This document shows, piece after piece, positions 35,581-43,538 of a DNA stretch of 64,000 nt. The DNA comes from Darwinibacter acetoxidans_A (GTDB lineage: Bacteria; Bacillota; Limnochordia; Darwinibacteriales; Darwinibacteriaceae): assembly GCA_041936745.1 (NCBI GenBank), contig JBHGWS010000001.1:4533-68532 (forward strand), in the 5' to 3' direction. Made by a program: the position numbers and the translations under genes. Below the pieces are notes generated by a model that saw nothing but the letters and a program-made list of their open reading frames with translations, made no database searches and was not told the origin of the DNA. Positions within the stretch are counted from its first letter, which is position 1. Every line of letters starts with the position of its first letter.

Positions 35581-35637
35581 AAAACCACCGAAGGTGGTTA
35601 AGCCATCTGCAGATGGGCGCCTAGGTGGTTTTTGTTT
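35581..35637 (+). terminator. Terminator with two alternative pairings
   Basis: AACCACC (35583-35589) can pair with GGTGGTT at 35593-35599 (3-base loop) or with GGTGGTT at 35624-35630, which leads into TTTGTTTT. An inner palindrome CATCTGCAGATG (35604-35615) would form a second hairpin inside the long version. It is a terminator in one fold and possibly read-through in the other. Confidence 0.65.
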
Positions 35638-35662
35638 TACTTTTACTGGAAAGGGGATGGAC

Positions 35663-36211
35663 ATGCGCAGGACTTTTCTTTTTGCCGTGATTCTAATTTT
35701 ACTAAGCAGTGCCTTGGTGCAGGCCGGTTCCGGTTATAAGCACGATTTTTATAAGCATGATCATCCGAGTTACTGGTGGTATGTTGTGGAAAAACCCGGA
35801 TTCAGCGCGGTTGTACCGTCTACAGCCCAAAGTTATATCGAACGCTCCATTTTCGGCATGGAAAAATTAGAGATGGCTTTTGAAGGCGGCGCTGTGACCA
35901 TGGAAGTAATCCACCAGCCCGGTGACGATATTGAAGCCGTGAAAAAGAGCCTGCAGGAGCGGTACAAGCCCTTGGTCAAAGATGTCACTTTGATCTCGGA
36001 TAGGGAAATAACTACCACAAACCAGCTGAAGGCACACTTTTATGCTTATGAAGCGACGGGTGCCCACGGTAAAAAGGTGATTTTTCGCTCCGTATTATTT
36101 AAGCGGGAAGGCAGTATCGTCTATTTAACGCTGCTTTTGGATTCCGATGATTATCACGGGGATATGCGGGAGTATTGGATTCGGGCGGTAAATGAATTTG
36201 AGTGGGACTGA
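35663..36211 (+). CDS. Predicted secreted protein of unknown function
   Basis: A 182-residue protein I do not recognise. It starts with a clean signal peptide (MRRTFLFAVILILLSSALVQ, likely cut before GSGYK), then YKHDFYKHDH, a short His/Lys repeat, and a mixed alpha/beta domain of about 140 residues (PGFSAVVP, VTMEVIHQPGDD, ITTTNQLKAHFYAYEATG, GSIVYLTLLLDSDD). The domain pattern recalls PsbP/DcrB-like small outside domains, which is a guess. ATG 35663 lies 6 bases after AAGGGG. It is the first of three genes inserted between yajC and secD. Confidence 0.75.
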   Translation: MRRTFLFAVILILLSSALVQAGSGYKHDFYKHDHPSYWWYVVEKPGFSAVVPSTAQSYIERSIFGMEKLEMAFEGGAVTMEVIHQPGDDIEAVKKSLQERYKPLVKDVTLISDREITTTNQLKAHFYAYEATGAHGKKVIFRSVLFKREGSIVYLTLLLDSDDYHGDMREYWIRAVNEFEWD

Positions 36212-36229
36212 TAAAGGCGGGGGTTTTTC

Positions 36230-36937
36230 GTGGAAGTACACATCGGGGTAGCTAAGGTAGGTAAATATGCCGTGCGGACCAGCGGTGACTCCGTGGAGGT
36301 GGTGGAACGGCCCAACGGCGGGGTATCCGTCGTAATAGTGGACGGCCAAGGCCACGGCCGCGCCGCCAAACGCACCAGCCATATGATCGCGACTAAGGCT
36401 GCCAGTTTGATTGAGGACGGTGCCCGCGACGGTGCTGTAATGCGGGTGATCAACGATCATTTATACGCCTTTAGGGACGGCCAGGTTTCCGCAACTGCCA
36501 CCATACTCACAGCTGATTTAGATCACGATTGCTTAGTAATTTCGCGCAACTCCAATACCCCGGTGATCATCGGTTTAAAAAACGGCCCTCACTGCTTGGA
36601 TCAACCGGCGGAGCCCATCGGCGTACGCCGGCTGATCAAACCGGTCATCTCGCATTTTAATTTGGAACGGGAGACGATCTTGATCGGCTTTACCGATGGC
36701 GTAACGCAGGCGGGCCGCTACGGGGGCGGGGAACGCTTTGATTTCAACCTTGTTTATAACAAAATGAAAAGCGGTCATCCCAATGCCCAGGCCTTAGCGG
36801 ACAGCATTTTGGACTACGCCATTGAATTGGATCAAGGAAAGCCAAAAGACGACATGGTCGTTGCAGTCCTGGCCCTTTTCAAGCGTCAGAGCGGGCTGGG
36901 GGTAAGAAGGCTGTCGGTTTTTTACCCCTGCCGGTAA
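36230..36937 (+). CDS. SpoIIE-type (PP2C-like) serine phosphatase
   Basis: A 235-residue stand-alone PPM/SpoIIE phosphatase domain. Metal-binding motif VVIVDGQGHGRAAK near residue 38, TATILTADLDHDCLVI near 88, IGFTDGVTQAG near 153 and DDMVVAVLAL near 206 correspond to the PP2C aspartates. It has no membrane segment or sensor domain. Such proteins usually dephosphorylate anti-sigma-factor antagonists (SpoIIAA/RsbV/RsbS type), but no such partner lies here. GTG 36230 after GGCGGGGG. Confidence 0.85.
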   Translation: MEVHIGVAKVGKYAVRTSGDSVEVVERPNGGVSVVIVDGQGHGRAAKRTSHMIATKAASLIEDGARDGAVMRVINDHLYAFRDGQVSATATILTADLDHDCLVISRNSNTPVIIGLKNGPHCLDQPAEPIGVRRLIKPVISHFNLERETILIGFTDGVTQAGRYGGGERFDFNLVYNKMKSGHPNAQALADSILDYAIELDQGKPKDDMVVAVLALFKRQSGLGVRRLSVFYPCR

Positions 36938-36951
36938 TTGAGGTGAGGTAA

Positions 36952-37332
36952 GTGGAGAAAGGGCCGCTGATCCTAATTGTGGGAGTCTGCGCTTCCGGGA
37001 AAACTACGTTGGCCGCAGGTTTGCGTGAATTAGGCTATAACGCCTTCAGTTTTGCCCAAGAGCACTCCGTCAGCAGTACCTTGTGGCAGCGTTTTCAGCC
37101 TGATGTGCTAATTGTCCTCCACTGCCGCTTAGAAACCATCAAGCGCAGGAAGGAGATCTCCTGGGGTTTAAAACGGTACCGCTTACAGCTGGCAAGGTTG
37201 GAGCATGCCGCAAGCCGGGCTTCCCTGTTTGTGGCAACGGATGAGTTTACCCCAAAGCAGCTGATCGATCATGTGCAGGAAAAACTCGCCGGCTTAGGAA
37301 TCGAAGCCCCAACCGAAAGGGGTCGCGGCTAG
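36952..37332 (+). CDS. Small P-loop NTPase / putative kinase
   Basis: A 126-residue protein with Walker A GVCASGKTT at about 11-19, followed by IVLHCRLETIKRRKEISWG and a helical tail. It resembles shikimate- or adenylate-kinase-like minimal kinases but lacks an evident Walker B Asp-rich strand or lid, so substrate is unknown. GAGG lies close (3 bases) before GTG 36952. Its TAG stop forms the first bases of the secD -35 box. It is presumably expressed with the SpoIIE-type phosphatase 14 bases upstream. Confidence 0.75.
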   Translation: MEKGPLILIVGVCASGKTTLAAGLRELGYNAFSFAQEHSVSSTLWQRFQPDVLIVLHCRLETIKRRKEISWGLKRYRLQLARLEHAASRASLFVATDEFTPKQLIDHVQEKLAGLGIEAPTERGRG

Positions 37333-37358
37333 ACACCTGCCCTGCGCGGTAGTATAAT
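37330..37358 (+). promoter_or_regulatory. Sigma-A promoter of secDF
   Basis: TAGACA (37330-37335), 17-base spacer and perfect TATAAT (37353-37358). The -35 box overlaps the stop codon of the P-loop gene. Confidence 0.83.
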
Positions 37359-37402
37359 ACTTTTGGTAATTGCAAATTTAAACGTTAAAGGAGGAGTCGC
37401 AT

Positions 37403-38614
37403 TTGAGACACGCAAGCGGCTGGAGAATTGGCATTATCCTGGCTGTGCTGGTCGTAGCAGGTGTGTTTTTGTATTTGACACCCTTCAATTTAGGCCTGGA
37501 TCTTAAAGGTGGGGTGCACGTTGTTTTGGAAGCGGAAGAAACAACGGAACCTGTCACCAATGAAAACATGATGGGGGTCGTGTCCATTATCGAACGGCGG
37601 ATTAATGCCTTAGGCGTGGCGGAGCCTTTAATTCAACGCCAGGGCAGCCACCGGATAATTATTGAACTGCCGGGCATTCACGATCAACAGCAGGCCATTG
37701 ATACAGTGGGTAAGACAGCATTATTGGAATTCAAAGATCCCCACGGCGATACGGCCTTGGACGGTTCATTTTTAAAGAACGTCAACTTGGGGACGGATCG
37801 GTATGGGCGCCCTGCCATTGATCTGGAATTCGACCGGGAAGGGGTCCAGTTATTTGCCCAGCTGACCACCCGTTACCAAGGCCAGATCACGGAAATTGTC
37901 CTGGACGGCGACATTCTGCAGCAGGTGATGATCAGGGAGCCTATCTCAGAGGGTAAAGCTCAAATTACAGGCAATTTTACGCACGAAGAGGCCAGGCATA
38001 TGGTAGTTTTACTGCAGGAAGGCTCGCTGCCCGTACCGATGAAAATCATGGAAATCAGGAATGTGGGCCCCACTTTGGGCCAAGACTCCATTAATCGCAG
38101 TTTTAAAGCGGGCATTGTTGGCATCATTTTAGTCTTTGCCTATATGTTTATCTACTACAAACTGCCGGGCTTAGTTGCGGACGTTGCTCTTTTGGCTTAT
38201 ACCGCCATCCTTTTAGGCGTACTTTCCGCAATTCACGCCGTTTTGACCCTGCCGGGCATAGCGGGGATTATTCTGTCGGTGGGAATGGCCGTGGATGCCA
38301 ACGTTTTAATCTTCGAAAGAATTAGGGAAGAGCTGGCGGAAGGCAAGCGGCTGCGCTCAGCCATCGATGTTGGTTTCAACAGGGCTTTTCGGACAATTTT
38401 GGATTCCAACGTAACTACATTAATTACCGCCGTAGTTCTTTTCTATGTAGGAACGGGCTCTGTGCGCGGCTTTGCGGTTACGCTGGGGATTGGTATCCTG
38501 GTGAGCATGTTTACCGCGATTGTAGTGACCAAAACGATCCTCAATTATTTCGTGGCTCATCAACCGGAAATGATCGGCAGGCATTTTAAGACGGGGGGGT
38601 TTAGAAGAGCATGA
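37403..38614 (+). CDS. secD: Protein translocase subunit SecD
   Basis: A 403-residue RND-type subunit that uses proton-motive force to help pull proteins out of the Sec channel. The first helix is followed by GLDLKGGVHVVLEAEE, the P1 outside domain, then five helices with SIVGIILVFAYMF-like and GMAVDANVLIFERIREE near residue 295. TTG 37403 lies about 8 bases after AAAGGAGGA. It overlaps secF (ATGA). SecD and SecF are separate genes here, not fused as in B. subtilis. Confidence 0.95.
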   Translation: MRHASGWRIGIILAVLVVAGVFLYLTPFNLGLDLKGGVHVVLEAEETTEPVTNENMMGVVSIIERRINALGVAEPLIQRQGSHRIIIELPGIHDQQQAIDTVGKTALLEFKDPHGDTALDGSFLKNVNLGTDRYGRPAIDLEFDREGVQLFAQLTTRYQGQITEIVLDGDILQQVMIREPISEGKAQITGNFTHEEARHMVVLLQEGSLPVPMKIMEIRNVGPTLGQDSINRSFKAGIVGIILVFAYMFIYYKLPGLVADVALLAYTAILLGVLSAIHAVLTLPGIAGIILSVGMAVDANVLIFERIREELAEGKRLRSAIDVGFNRAFRTILDSNVTTLITAVVLFYVGTGSVRGFAVTLGIGILVSMFTAIVVTKTILNYFVAHQPEMIGRHFKTGGFRRA

Positions 38615-39471
38615 ATTTTCTTCGATTTAGGCGGCAAGCATTTATCCTATCAGGTGTTTTAGCAGCCCTCTCAATCGTTTTCTTGTTTGTGCCGGGGCTT
38701 AATTTAGGCGTTGATTTTACCGGCGGCACTATTTTAGAGCGCCAGGTAGAAAAAGCCGTGAGTACCAGCCGCGTGAGGGATGTTTTAGATGAATCGGTCC
38801 CGGAAGTGGATCTTTCAGGGGCAACCGTACAAATTTTGGACAGCCCTAATCAGTTTGTTGTGCGGACCAGGCAGCTGGACAACACAGAGATAATGCAAAT
38901 AGATGAGGCGTTTAATAAAGAGTTCGGTAACTTAGTTGTTTTAAGGACAGACGTGGTCGGGCCTGTTATTGGCAGGGAACTGATTCAAAAAGCCCTGCTT
39001 GCGGTGGTATTAGCCTCTTTCGGTATTCTTTTGTACATCACCTTCCGCTTCGAATACCGCTTCGCGACTGTGGCGGTCGTGGCTTTGCTCCATGATGTTT
39101 TACTCGTGATCGGCTTTTTTGCCTTAACGCAAAGGGAAGTCAACAGCCCCTTTGTGGCTGCGGTGTTGACGGTCCTCGGTTATTCCATCAACGACACCAT
39201 AGTTATTTTCGACCGCATCAGGGAAAATTTGCGCTTCAGGCGGCGGGAAAGCTACGCGGAGATCGTCAATACAAGCCTTAAGCAGAGTTTAAGCCGGACT
39301 TTAAATACGAGTGTGACCACTTTCATTGTCGTTTTTATGCTCGTTTTGTTCGGCGGCAGCGCCATTCGGGACTTTGCTTTGGCTTTGCTTTTAGGAATTG
39401 TGATAGGCACCTACTCCTCTTTAATGCTGGCCGGGCCCCTTTGGGAAACCTGGGTGCGAAAAAGCCAATAA
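38611..39471 (+). CDS. secF: Protein translocase subunit SecF
   Basis: A 286-residue partner of SecD: GLNLGVDFTGGTILE at the start, then IGRELIQKALLAVVLASFGI, GYSINDTIVIFDRIREN near residue 195, and DFALALLLGIVIGTYSS near the end. Full length. A strong terminator closes the operon 14 bases later, and the group IIC intron-like element begins just past it. Confidence 0.95.
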   Translation: MNFLRFRRQAFILSGVLAALSIVFLFVPGLNLGVDFTGGTILERQVEKAVSTSRVRDVLDESVPEVDLSGATVQILDSPNQFVVRTRQLDNTEIMQIDEAFNKEFGNLVVLRTDVVGPVIGRELIQKALLAVVLASFGILLYITFRFEYRFATVAVVALLHDVLLVIGFFALTQREVNSPFVAAVLTVLGYSINDTIVIFDRIRENLRFRRRESYAEIVNTSLKQSLSRTLNTSVTTFIVVFMLVLFGGSAIRDFALALLLGIVIGTYSSLMLAGPLWETWVRKSQ

Positions 39472-39484
39472 AAGGGCAAGAATA

Positions 39485-39512
39485 AAAACTGGCGGTTTTT
39501 GCCGCCAGTTTT
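39485..39512 (+). terminator. Terminator of secDF
   Basis: CTGGCGG (39489-39495) pairs with CCGCCAG (39502-39508), A-tract before and TTTTC after. It is the kind of site group IIC introns insert behind. Confidence 0.92.
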
Positions 39513-39517
39513 CATAT

Positions 39518-39831
39518 GTGCAACCTGCCAGTGCCTAACTTGATGATGAGGGGGCACCAAGGGGCCGGCGGTTCAACCGTCGACAGAAAAAAGCGTGACG
39601 AGCAAAGTTTCGGCCAAAGGAGAACCGAAAACACAAGTAGGTTCTTGGAAAGGGTGGAGGAAAAACAAACACGCTTGCAAAACTTGAAAAACCTCGGGAG
39701 AACATATTAAGCGAACAGCATATTTCAGTTTTGCAGAGTTGGGACGTAAACTTTAAACCGCCGTATACCGGATGGTACAGACGGCGGTGTGAAAGGCCCG
39801 GCCGCCATTTTTGGGCGGCCTCCTGTTCGAT
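39518..39831 (+). mobile_element. ORF-less group IIC intron-like RNA element
   Basis: About 314 bases. The 5' end GTGCAACC resembles the group II start GTGYG and lies 5 bases behind the secF terminator T-run. Near the 3' end, 39758-39787 folds as a domain V: CCGCCGT with ACGGCGG, then TACC-GGAT-GGTA, with a bulge on the 3' side. Next, GAA/TTC and AGG/CCT stems plus GGCCGCC/GGCGGCC form a domain VI, ending CGAT. The layout and sequence closely match 3' ends of IIC introns I know (CCGCCGTATACCG..GGTGGTGTGA), but the branch-point A is G (39825). No reverse transcriptase is present. It ends three bases before the hpt stop codon. Confidence 0.72.
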
Positions 39832-39833
39832 TT

Positions 39834-40373
39834 TTATTCATTCTCGTAGTACTCGGGTTTAGGTATGAAAACATAGGGAATATTACGGTAAAGCTGCTTG
39901 AAATCCAGGCCGTAGCCGACCAAAAACTCTTTAGGAACCTCAAAGCCGACGTAGTCTAAAGGAATTTCCACCCGCCGGTTAGCGGGCTTATTCAAAAGCG
40001 TGCAGATCCGAAGAGATGCAGGGCCGCGGCTGTGCAGGTTCTTTAATAGATAACTTAAAGTCAGCCCCGTATCAATGATGTCTTCCACGATGATTACGTC
40101 TTTGCCTTCAATACTTTCTTCCAGATCCTTGGTAATCCGGACCACACCAGAAGAGACCGTAGCATCGCCGTAGCTGGAGACTGACATGAAATCGTAGGTA
40201 ACGGGTGAGGTAATATGCTTTGCCAAGTCACACAAAAACATCAGCCCACCCTTTAAAATGCAGATCAGGGATATTTGGCGGCCCCCGTAATCCTTTGAAA
40301 TCTCCCAAGCCAGCTCGCGTACTCGTTTCTGGATTTCTTCTTCGCTTAATAAAATATCTTTAACTATATCCAC
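39834..40373 (-). CDS. hpt: Hypoxanthine phosphoribosyltransferase
   Basis: A 179-residue purine salvage enzyme making IMP and GMP from hypoxanthine and guanine. PRPP-binding loop VIIVEDIIDTGLTL near residue 95, catalytic-region SVSSYGDATVSSG near 66, and LDYVGFEVPKEFLVGYGLD near the C terminus. It stands alone on the minus strand with its own promoter. Its 3' end touches the group IIC-like element, which points the opposite way. Near apt, the adenine salvage gene. Confidence 0.96.
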   Translation of the reverse strand: MDIVKDILLSEEEIQKRVRELAWEISKDYGGRQISLICILKGGLMFLCDLAKHITSPVTYDFMSVSSYGDATVSSGVVRITKDLEESIEGKDVIIVEDIIDTGLTLSYLLKNLHSRGPASLRICTLLNKPANRRVEIPLDYVGFEVPKEFLVGYGLDFKQLYRNIPYVFIPKPEYYENE

Positions 40374-40397
40374 GGCCTCACTCCTTTACTTTCCTAA

Positions 40398-40426
40398 ATG
40401 ATACTATTCATGCGATTGAAGGTCAA
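40398..40426 (-). promoter_or_regulatory. Sigma-A promoter of hpt
   Basis: On the minus strand TTGACC (40421-40426), 17-base spacer and TATCAT (40398-40403), about 20 bases before the hpt ribosome site. Confidence 0.82.
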
Positions 40427-40478
40427 GAGCAGGGTTTAAGTTAAAAGAGTAGAAGCAACTGGGAACGGAGGCTTGTAC

Positions 40479-43025
40479 ATGGGTAAAAAGCAGTGGATTA
40501 TCTGTAAACAAGAAGAAGGCTTAGTGGAAAAGTTAAGCCGGCAGCTGAAAATAAGGCCTTTGGTTGCCAAAATCTTGCTCAACCGGGGCATTGATACGGT
40601 GAAAAAAGGGGCACAATTTCTCAGCCGGGATTTGGCCGACACCCTCGATCCTTACCTGATGTTGGGGATGGCGGAGGCCGTCCGGCGGCTGAAAAAAGCT
40701 TTGGCCGAGAAAGAGCGGATCGTGATCTACGGGGATTACGATGCAGACGGGCAAACTGCCACGGCTTTACTTGTCAGTGTGCTGCGCAAATTGGCCAAAG
40801 CCCCTGATCTTATCTCTTATTATCTGCCGGATCGCTTAGAAGAAGGGTACGGTCTGCACAAGGAGGCGGTCAAGCATTTAGCGAAGCGGGCATCGCTGTT
40901 GATTACCGTGGACTGCGGTATCAGCGCCGTTGAGGAAGTTTTGTATGCGCAAAGCTTGGGCCTGGATACTATCATTACTGATCACCACGAACCGGATCAA
41001 AAGCTGCCCGAGGCTTGTGCCATCCTAAACCCCAAACAGCCGGGCTGCGGCTATCCCCATAAAAACCTGGCCGGTGTCGGTGTGGCATTCAAACTGGCCC
41101 AGGCTTTGGGCCTGCCCCAAGCGGAACTTCTACCCTATTTAGATATAGTGGCTTTGGGGACAGTGGCCGATTTAGTGCCCCTGCGGGACGAAAACAGAAT
41201 TTGGGTCCACCATGGCTTGGCCCAGATGGCCGTAACCGAACACATCGGCTTGAAAATGCTTTTGGAAGTTTCCAAGGTGGAAAAACCCACTGCCGGCGAT
41301 TTAGGCTTTCGCTTGGGCCCGCGCCTTAACGCGGCAGGCCGCTTAGGTGATTCGGCCCGCGGCGTTGAACTTTTATTGACTAAAGATCCGGCGGCTGCCA
41401 AGCGCTATGCTTTAGAATTGGATAAAGAAAACAGCCTGCGGCAGGAATTAGAAGAAAAAGTCCTGGAAGAAGCCATCGCCCTGGTTGAAAAAAATGAACT
41501 GCAGAAAGAGGCGGCAATTGTGGTCTGGGCTGAGGGTTGGCATCCGGGGGTTTGCGGGATCGTCGCTTCCAGGCTTGTCGACCGTTATTACCGGCCTACA
41601 GTGGTAATCAGCTTAAAGATGGGGGAAGGGCCCGGATCTGCCCGGAGTATCCCCGGCTTTCACCTTTTTCAAGGCCTAACGGCCTGCCAAGATCTTTTGC
41701 TGGAGTTCGGCGGCCACGCCATGGCTGCGGGCTTAAGTATCAAAGAAAGCAATTTAAAGGCCTTTAGGCGGCGTTTCGTAAAGATCTGCGAGGAAAGCTT
41801 GGCAGCAGAAGATTTTATCCCTAAACTGGCCGTTGATGCGGAAGCGGTGCTCGCCGATATTACGGCAGAATTAATTGAGGAATTATCCCTTTTAGAGCCC
41901 CACGGCATTGGCAATCCCGGCCCAACTTTGGCGGTAACGGCATCTTTAGCCGCCTGCCGCACAATCGGCAGGGACGGCAGTCATCTCCAGCTCGTCCTGC
42001 AGGATGCTTCGGCTCGGGAGGTCGCGGCAGTTGCCTTTGAGTTGGGGGCTGAAAGAGAGAGCCTGACAAAGCAGGCTGAGAGCATTAACTTCGCTTTTGT
42101 GCCTAAAATCAACGAATGGCGGAACCGCCAGACAGTCCAATTACATATTAAGGCTTGGCAGCAGGGGCCAAGAAGGGGTGATTTTATAGAAAAATGGCTG
42201 ATCGATAAATACCCTTGGCGGCTTTCGCCGCCTTACCTGATCAGCAGCGCTTTGACCAAGGAAGGCAGAGGTGGTAAACCTGCGGTTACCCCTTCTTACC
42301 TGGATCTGCGCGGTACGTGGGATAAGGTGGCGGCACTGGAGGAGGAAAGAAGCCCAAAAGAGCCTACTTTAATTTTAGTGAACACTCCTTTGGCTGCCCT
42401 GCAGCTCTGCCGCCGCTTGCGGATTCTTGTACCGGGAGGCAGTAATTTTATCGGCTTTCAGCATGAATTGTTGGGAGAAGATGAGCGGCGGGAACTAAAA
42501 GAGCTGAGGCCAACTTGGCTTGTCTCGACAGGTTATGGTGAAAATTTGCAAAAATGGCCCGCCGCCTGGTTTTGGCAGCCACCCCTAAATCAGGGCAACT
42601 TTTTTAGCTGGGCCGCCTTAGTAGACAAGGGCGGCCAGATTGCCTTACTTTACGGCCCCAAAGATCTGCGGGCGGGGCAGGTTCTAATCGGCCAAGTTTA
42701 CCCTGATAGAAAGGGGCTGGCCCGCATTTATTCAACGCTGAGGGTTGGGGGCGGGGAAGTTGATCTGAAAGATGCGCAGGATCTTTTGGGAAAAATGGGT
42801 TTGGCCGCTGCCCTGCCGTTTGCCATTGGCGTGTTTTCCGAAATGGGCTTGTGGGAAGTGGCTGACGGCCGGATCACCTACCTGCCGGTACCTGCAAGGA
42901 AACTAGACTTGCGCCAAACAGTTTTGTATAATAAAGGCAGAAACCAACGTAAACAATCTTTTGACTATCTGAAGCATTGTTTGGAAAGGGGATTTTTCCA
43001 AGATGGACTTGAAGGAGAAAATTAG
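40479..43025 (+). CDS. recJ: Single-stranded-DNA 5'-3' exonuclease RecJ
   Basis: An 848-residue DHH-family exonuclease used in recombination and repair. Motifs: DYDADGQTA near residue 86, VDCGISAVEEV, TDHHEPDQKLPEA near 170, GLGTVADLVPL-type ALGTVADLVPL, and DHHA1 motif GHAMAAGLSIK near 415. The C-terminal ~270 residues form an extra domain seen in Gram-positive RecJ. ATG 40479 is 7 bases after CGGAGG. Overlaps apt by 23 bases; recJ-apt-rel is the B. subtilis order. Confidence 0.95.
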   Translation: MGKKQWIICKQEEGLVEKLSRQLKIRPLVAKILLNRGIDTVKKGAQFLSRDLADTLDPYLMLGMAEAVRRLKKALAEKERIVIYGDYDADGQTATALLVSVLRKLAKAPDLISYYLPDRLEEGYGLHKEAVKHLAKRASLLITVDCGISAVEEVLYAQSLGLDTIITDHHEPDQKLPEACAILNPKQPGCGYPHKNLAGVGVAFKLAQALGLPQAELLPYLDIVALGTVADLVPLRDENRIWVHHGLAQMAVTEHIGLKMLLEVSKVEKPTAGDLGFRLGPRLNAAGRLGDSARGVELLLTKDPAAAKRYALELDKENSLRQELEEKVLEEAIALVEKNELQKEAAIVVWAEGWHPGVCGIVASRLVDRYYRPTVVISLKMGEGPGSARSIPGFHLFQGLTACQDLLLEFGGHAMAAGLSIKESNLKAFRRRFVKICEESLAAEDFIPKLAVDAEAVLADITAELIEELSLLEPHGIGNPGPTLAVTASLAACRTIGRDGSHLQLVLQDASAREVAAVAFELGAERESLTKQAESINFAFVPKINEWRNRQTVQLHIKAWQQGPRRGDFIEKWLIDKYPWRLSPPYLISSALTKEGRGGKPAVTPSYLDLRGTWDKVAALEEERSPKEPTLILVNTPLAALQLCRRLRILVPGGSNFIGFQHELLGEDERRELKELRPTWLVSTGYGENLQKWPAAWFWQPPLNQGNFFSWAALVDKGGQIALLYGPKDLRAGQVLIGQVYPDRKGLARIYSTLRVGGGEVDLKDAQDLLGKMGLAAALPFAIGVFSEMGLWEVADGRITYLPVPARKLDLRQTVLYNKGRNQRKQSFDYLKHCLERGFFQDGLEGEN

Positions 43026-43521
43026 GGTTATACCGGATTTCCCTAAACCGGGTGTCAGCTTTAAAGATATCACAACCCTACTGAAAGACGGGGATGCTTT
43101 AAAGGAAACGGTGCGCCTGTTCGCAAAGCATTATCAAAACCGGCGGATCGATATCATTGTCGGTGTGGAATCCCGCGGCTTTATTTTCGGGGCACCCCTG
43201 GCTTACGAGATGGGGTTGGGGTTTGCTTTGATCCGCAAGCCGAACAAACTCCCGGGCGAAGTTTTGGCTGTTGAGTATGACCTGGAATACGGCACTGATA
43301 GTTTGGAAATTCATACCGATGCTTTTCAGCCCGGCACCCAAGTTTTAATTGTAGATGATCTTTTAGCTACAGGGGGAACGATTTGGGCGGCAACGGAGTT
43401 AATCGGCAAGCTGGGCGGGGAAATCGCCGGCTTAGCGTTTTTGATCGAACTGACCTATCTGCACGGCCGTGAGAGGCTGGCGGATTACGATATTTATTCC
43501 CTGGTAAGATACGATGAATGA
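43003..43521 (+). CDS. apt: Adenine phosphoribosyltransferase
   Basis: A 172-residue enzyme forming AMP from adenine and PRPP. DFPKPGVSFKDITTLL at the start, GVESRGFIFGAPLAYE near 55, and PRPP loop LIVDDLLATGGT near 117. Its start lies inside recJ and its stop overlaps a possible rel ATG, so the three genes are one transcript. Confidence 0.97.
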   Translation: MDLKEKIRVIPDFPKPGVSFKDITTLLKDGDALKETVRLFAKHYQNRRIDIIVGVESRGFIFGAPLAYEMGLGFALIRKPNKLPGEVLAVEYDLEYGTDSLEIHTDAFQPGTQVLIVDDLLATGGTIWAATELIGKLGGEIAGLAFLIELTYLHGRERLADYDIYSLVRYDE

Positions 43522-43538
43522 GTAAGGAGGGACGCGCC

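Noticed and set aside
39516..39710. 64-codon frame on the plus strand after secF
   Set aside because: It lies inside the group IIC-like RNA, has no ribosome site, and its composition does not look like a protein.
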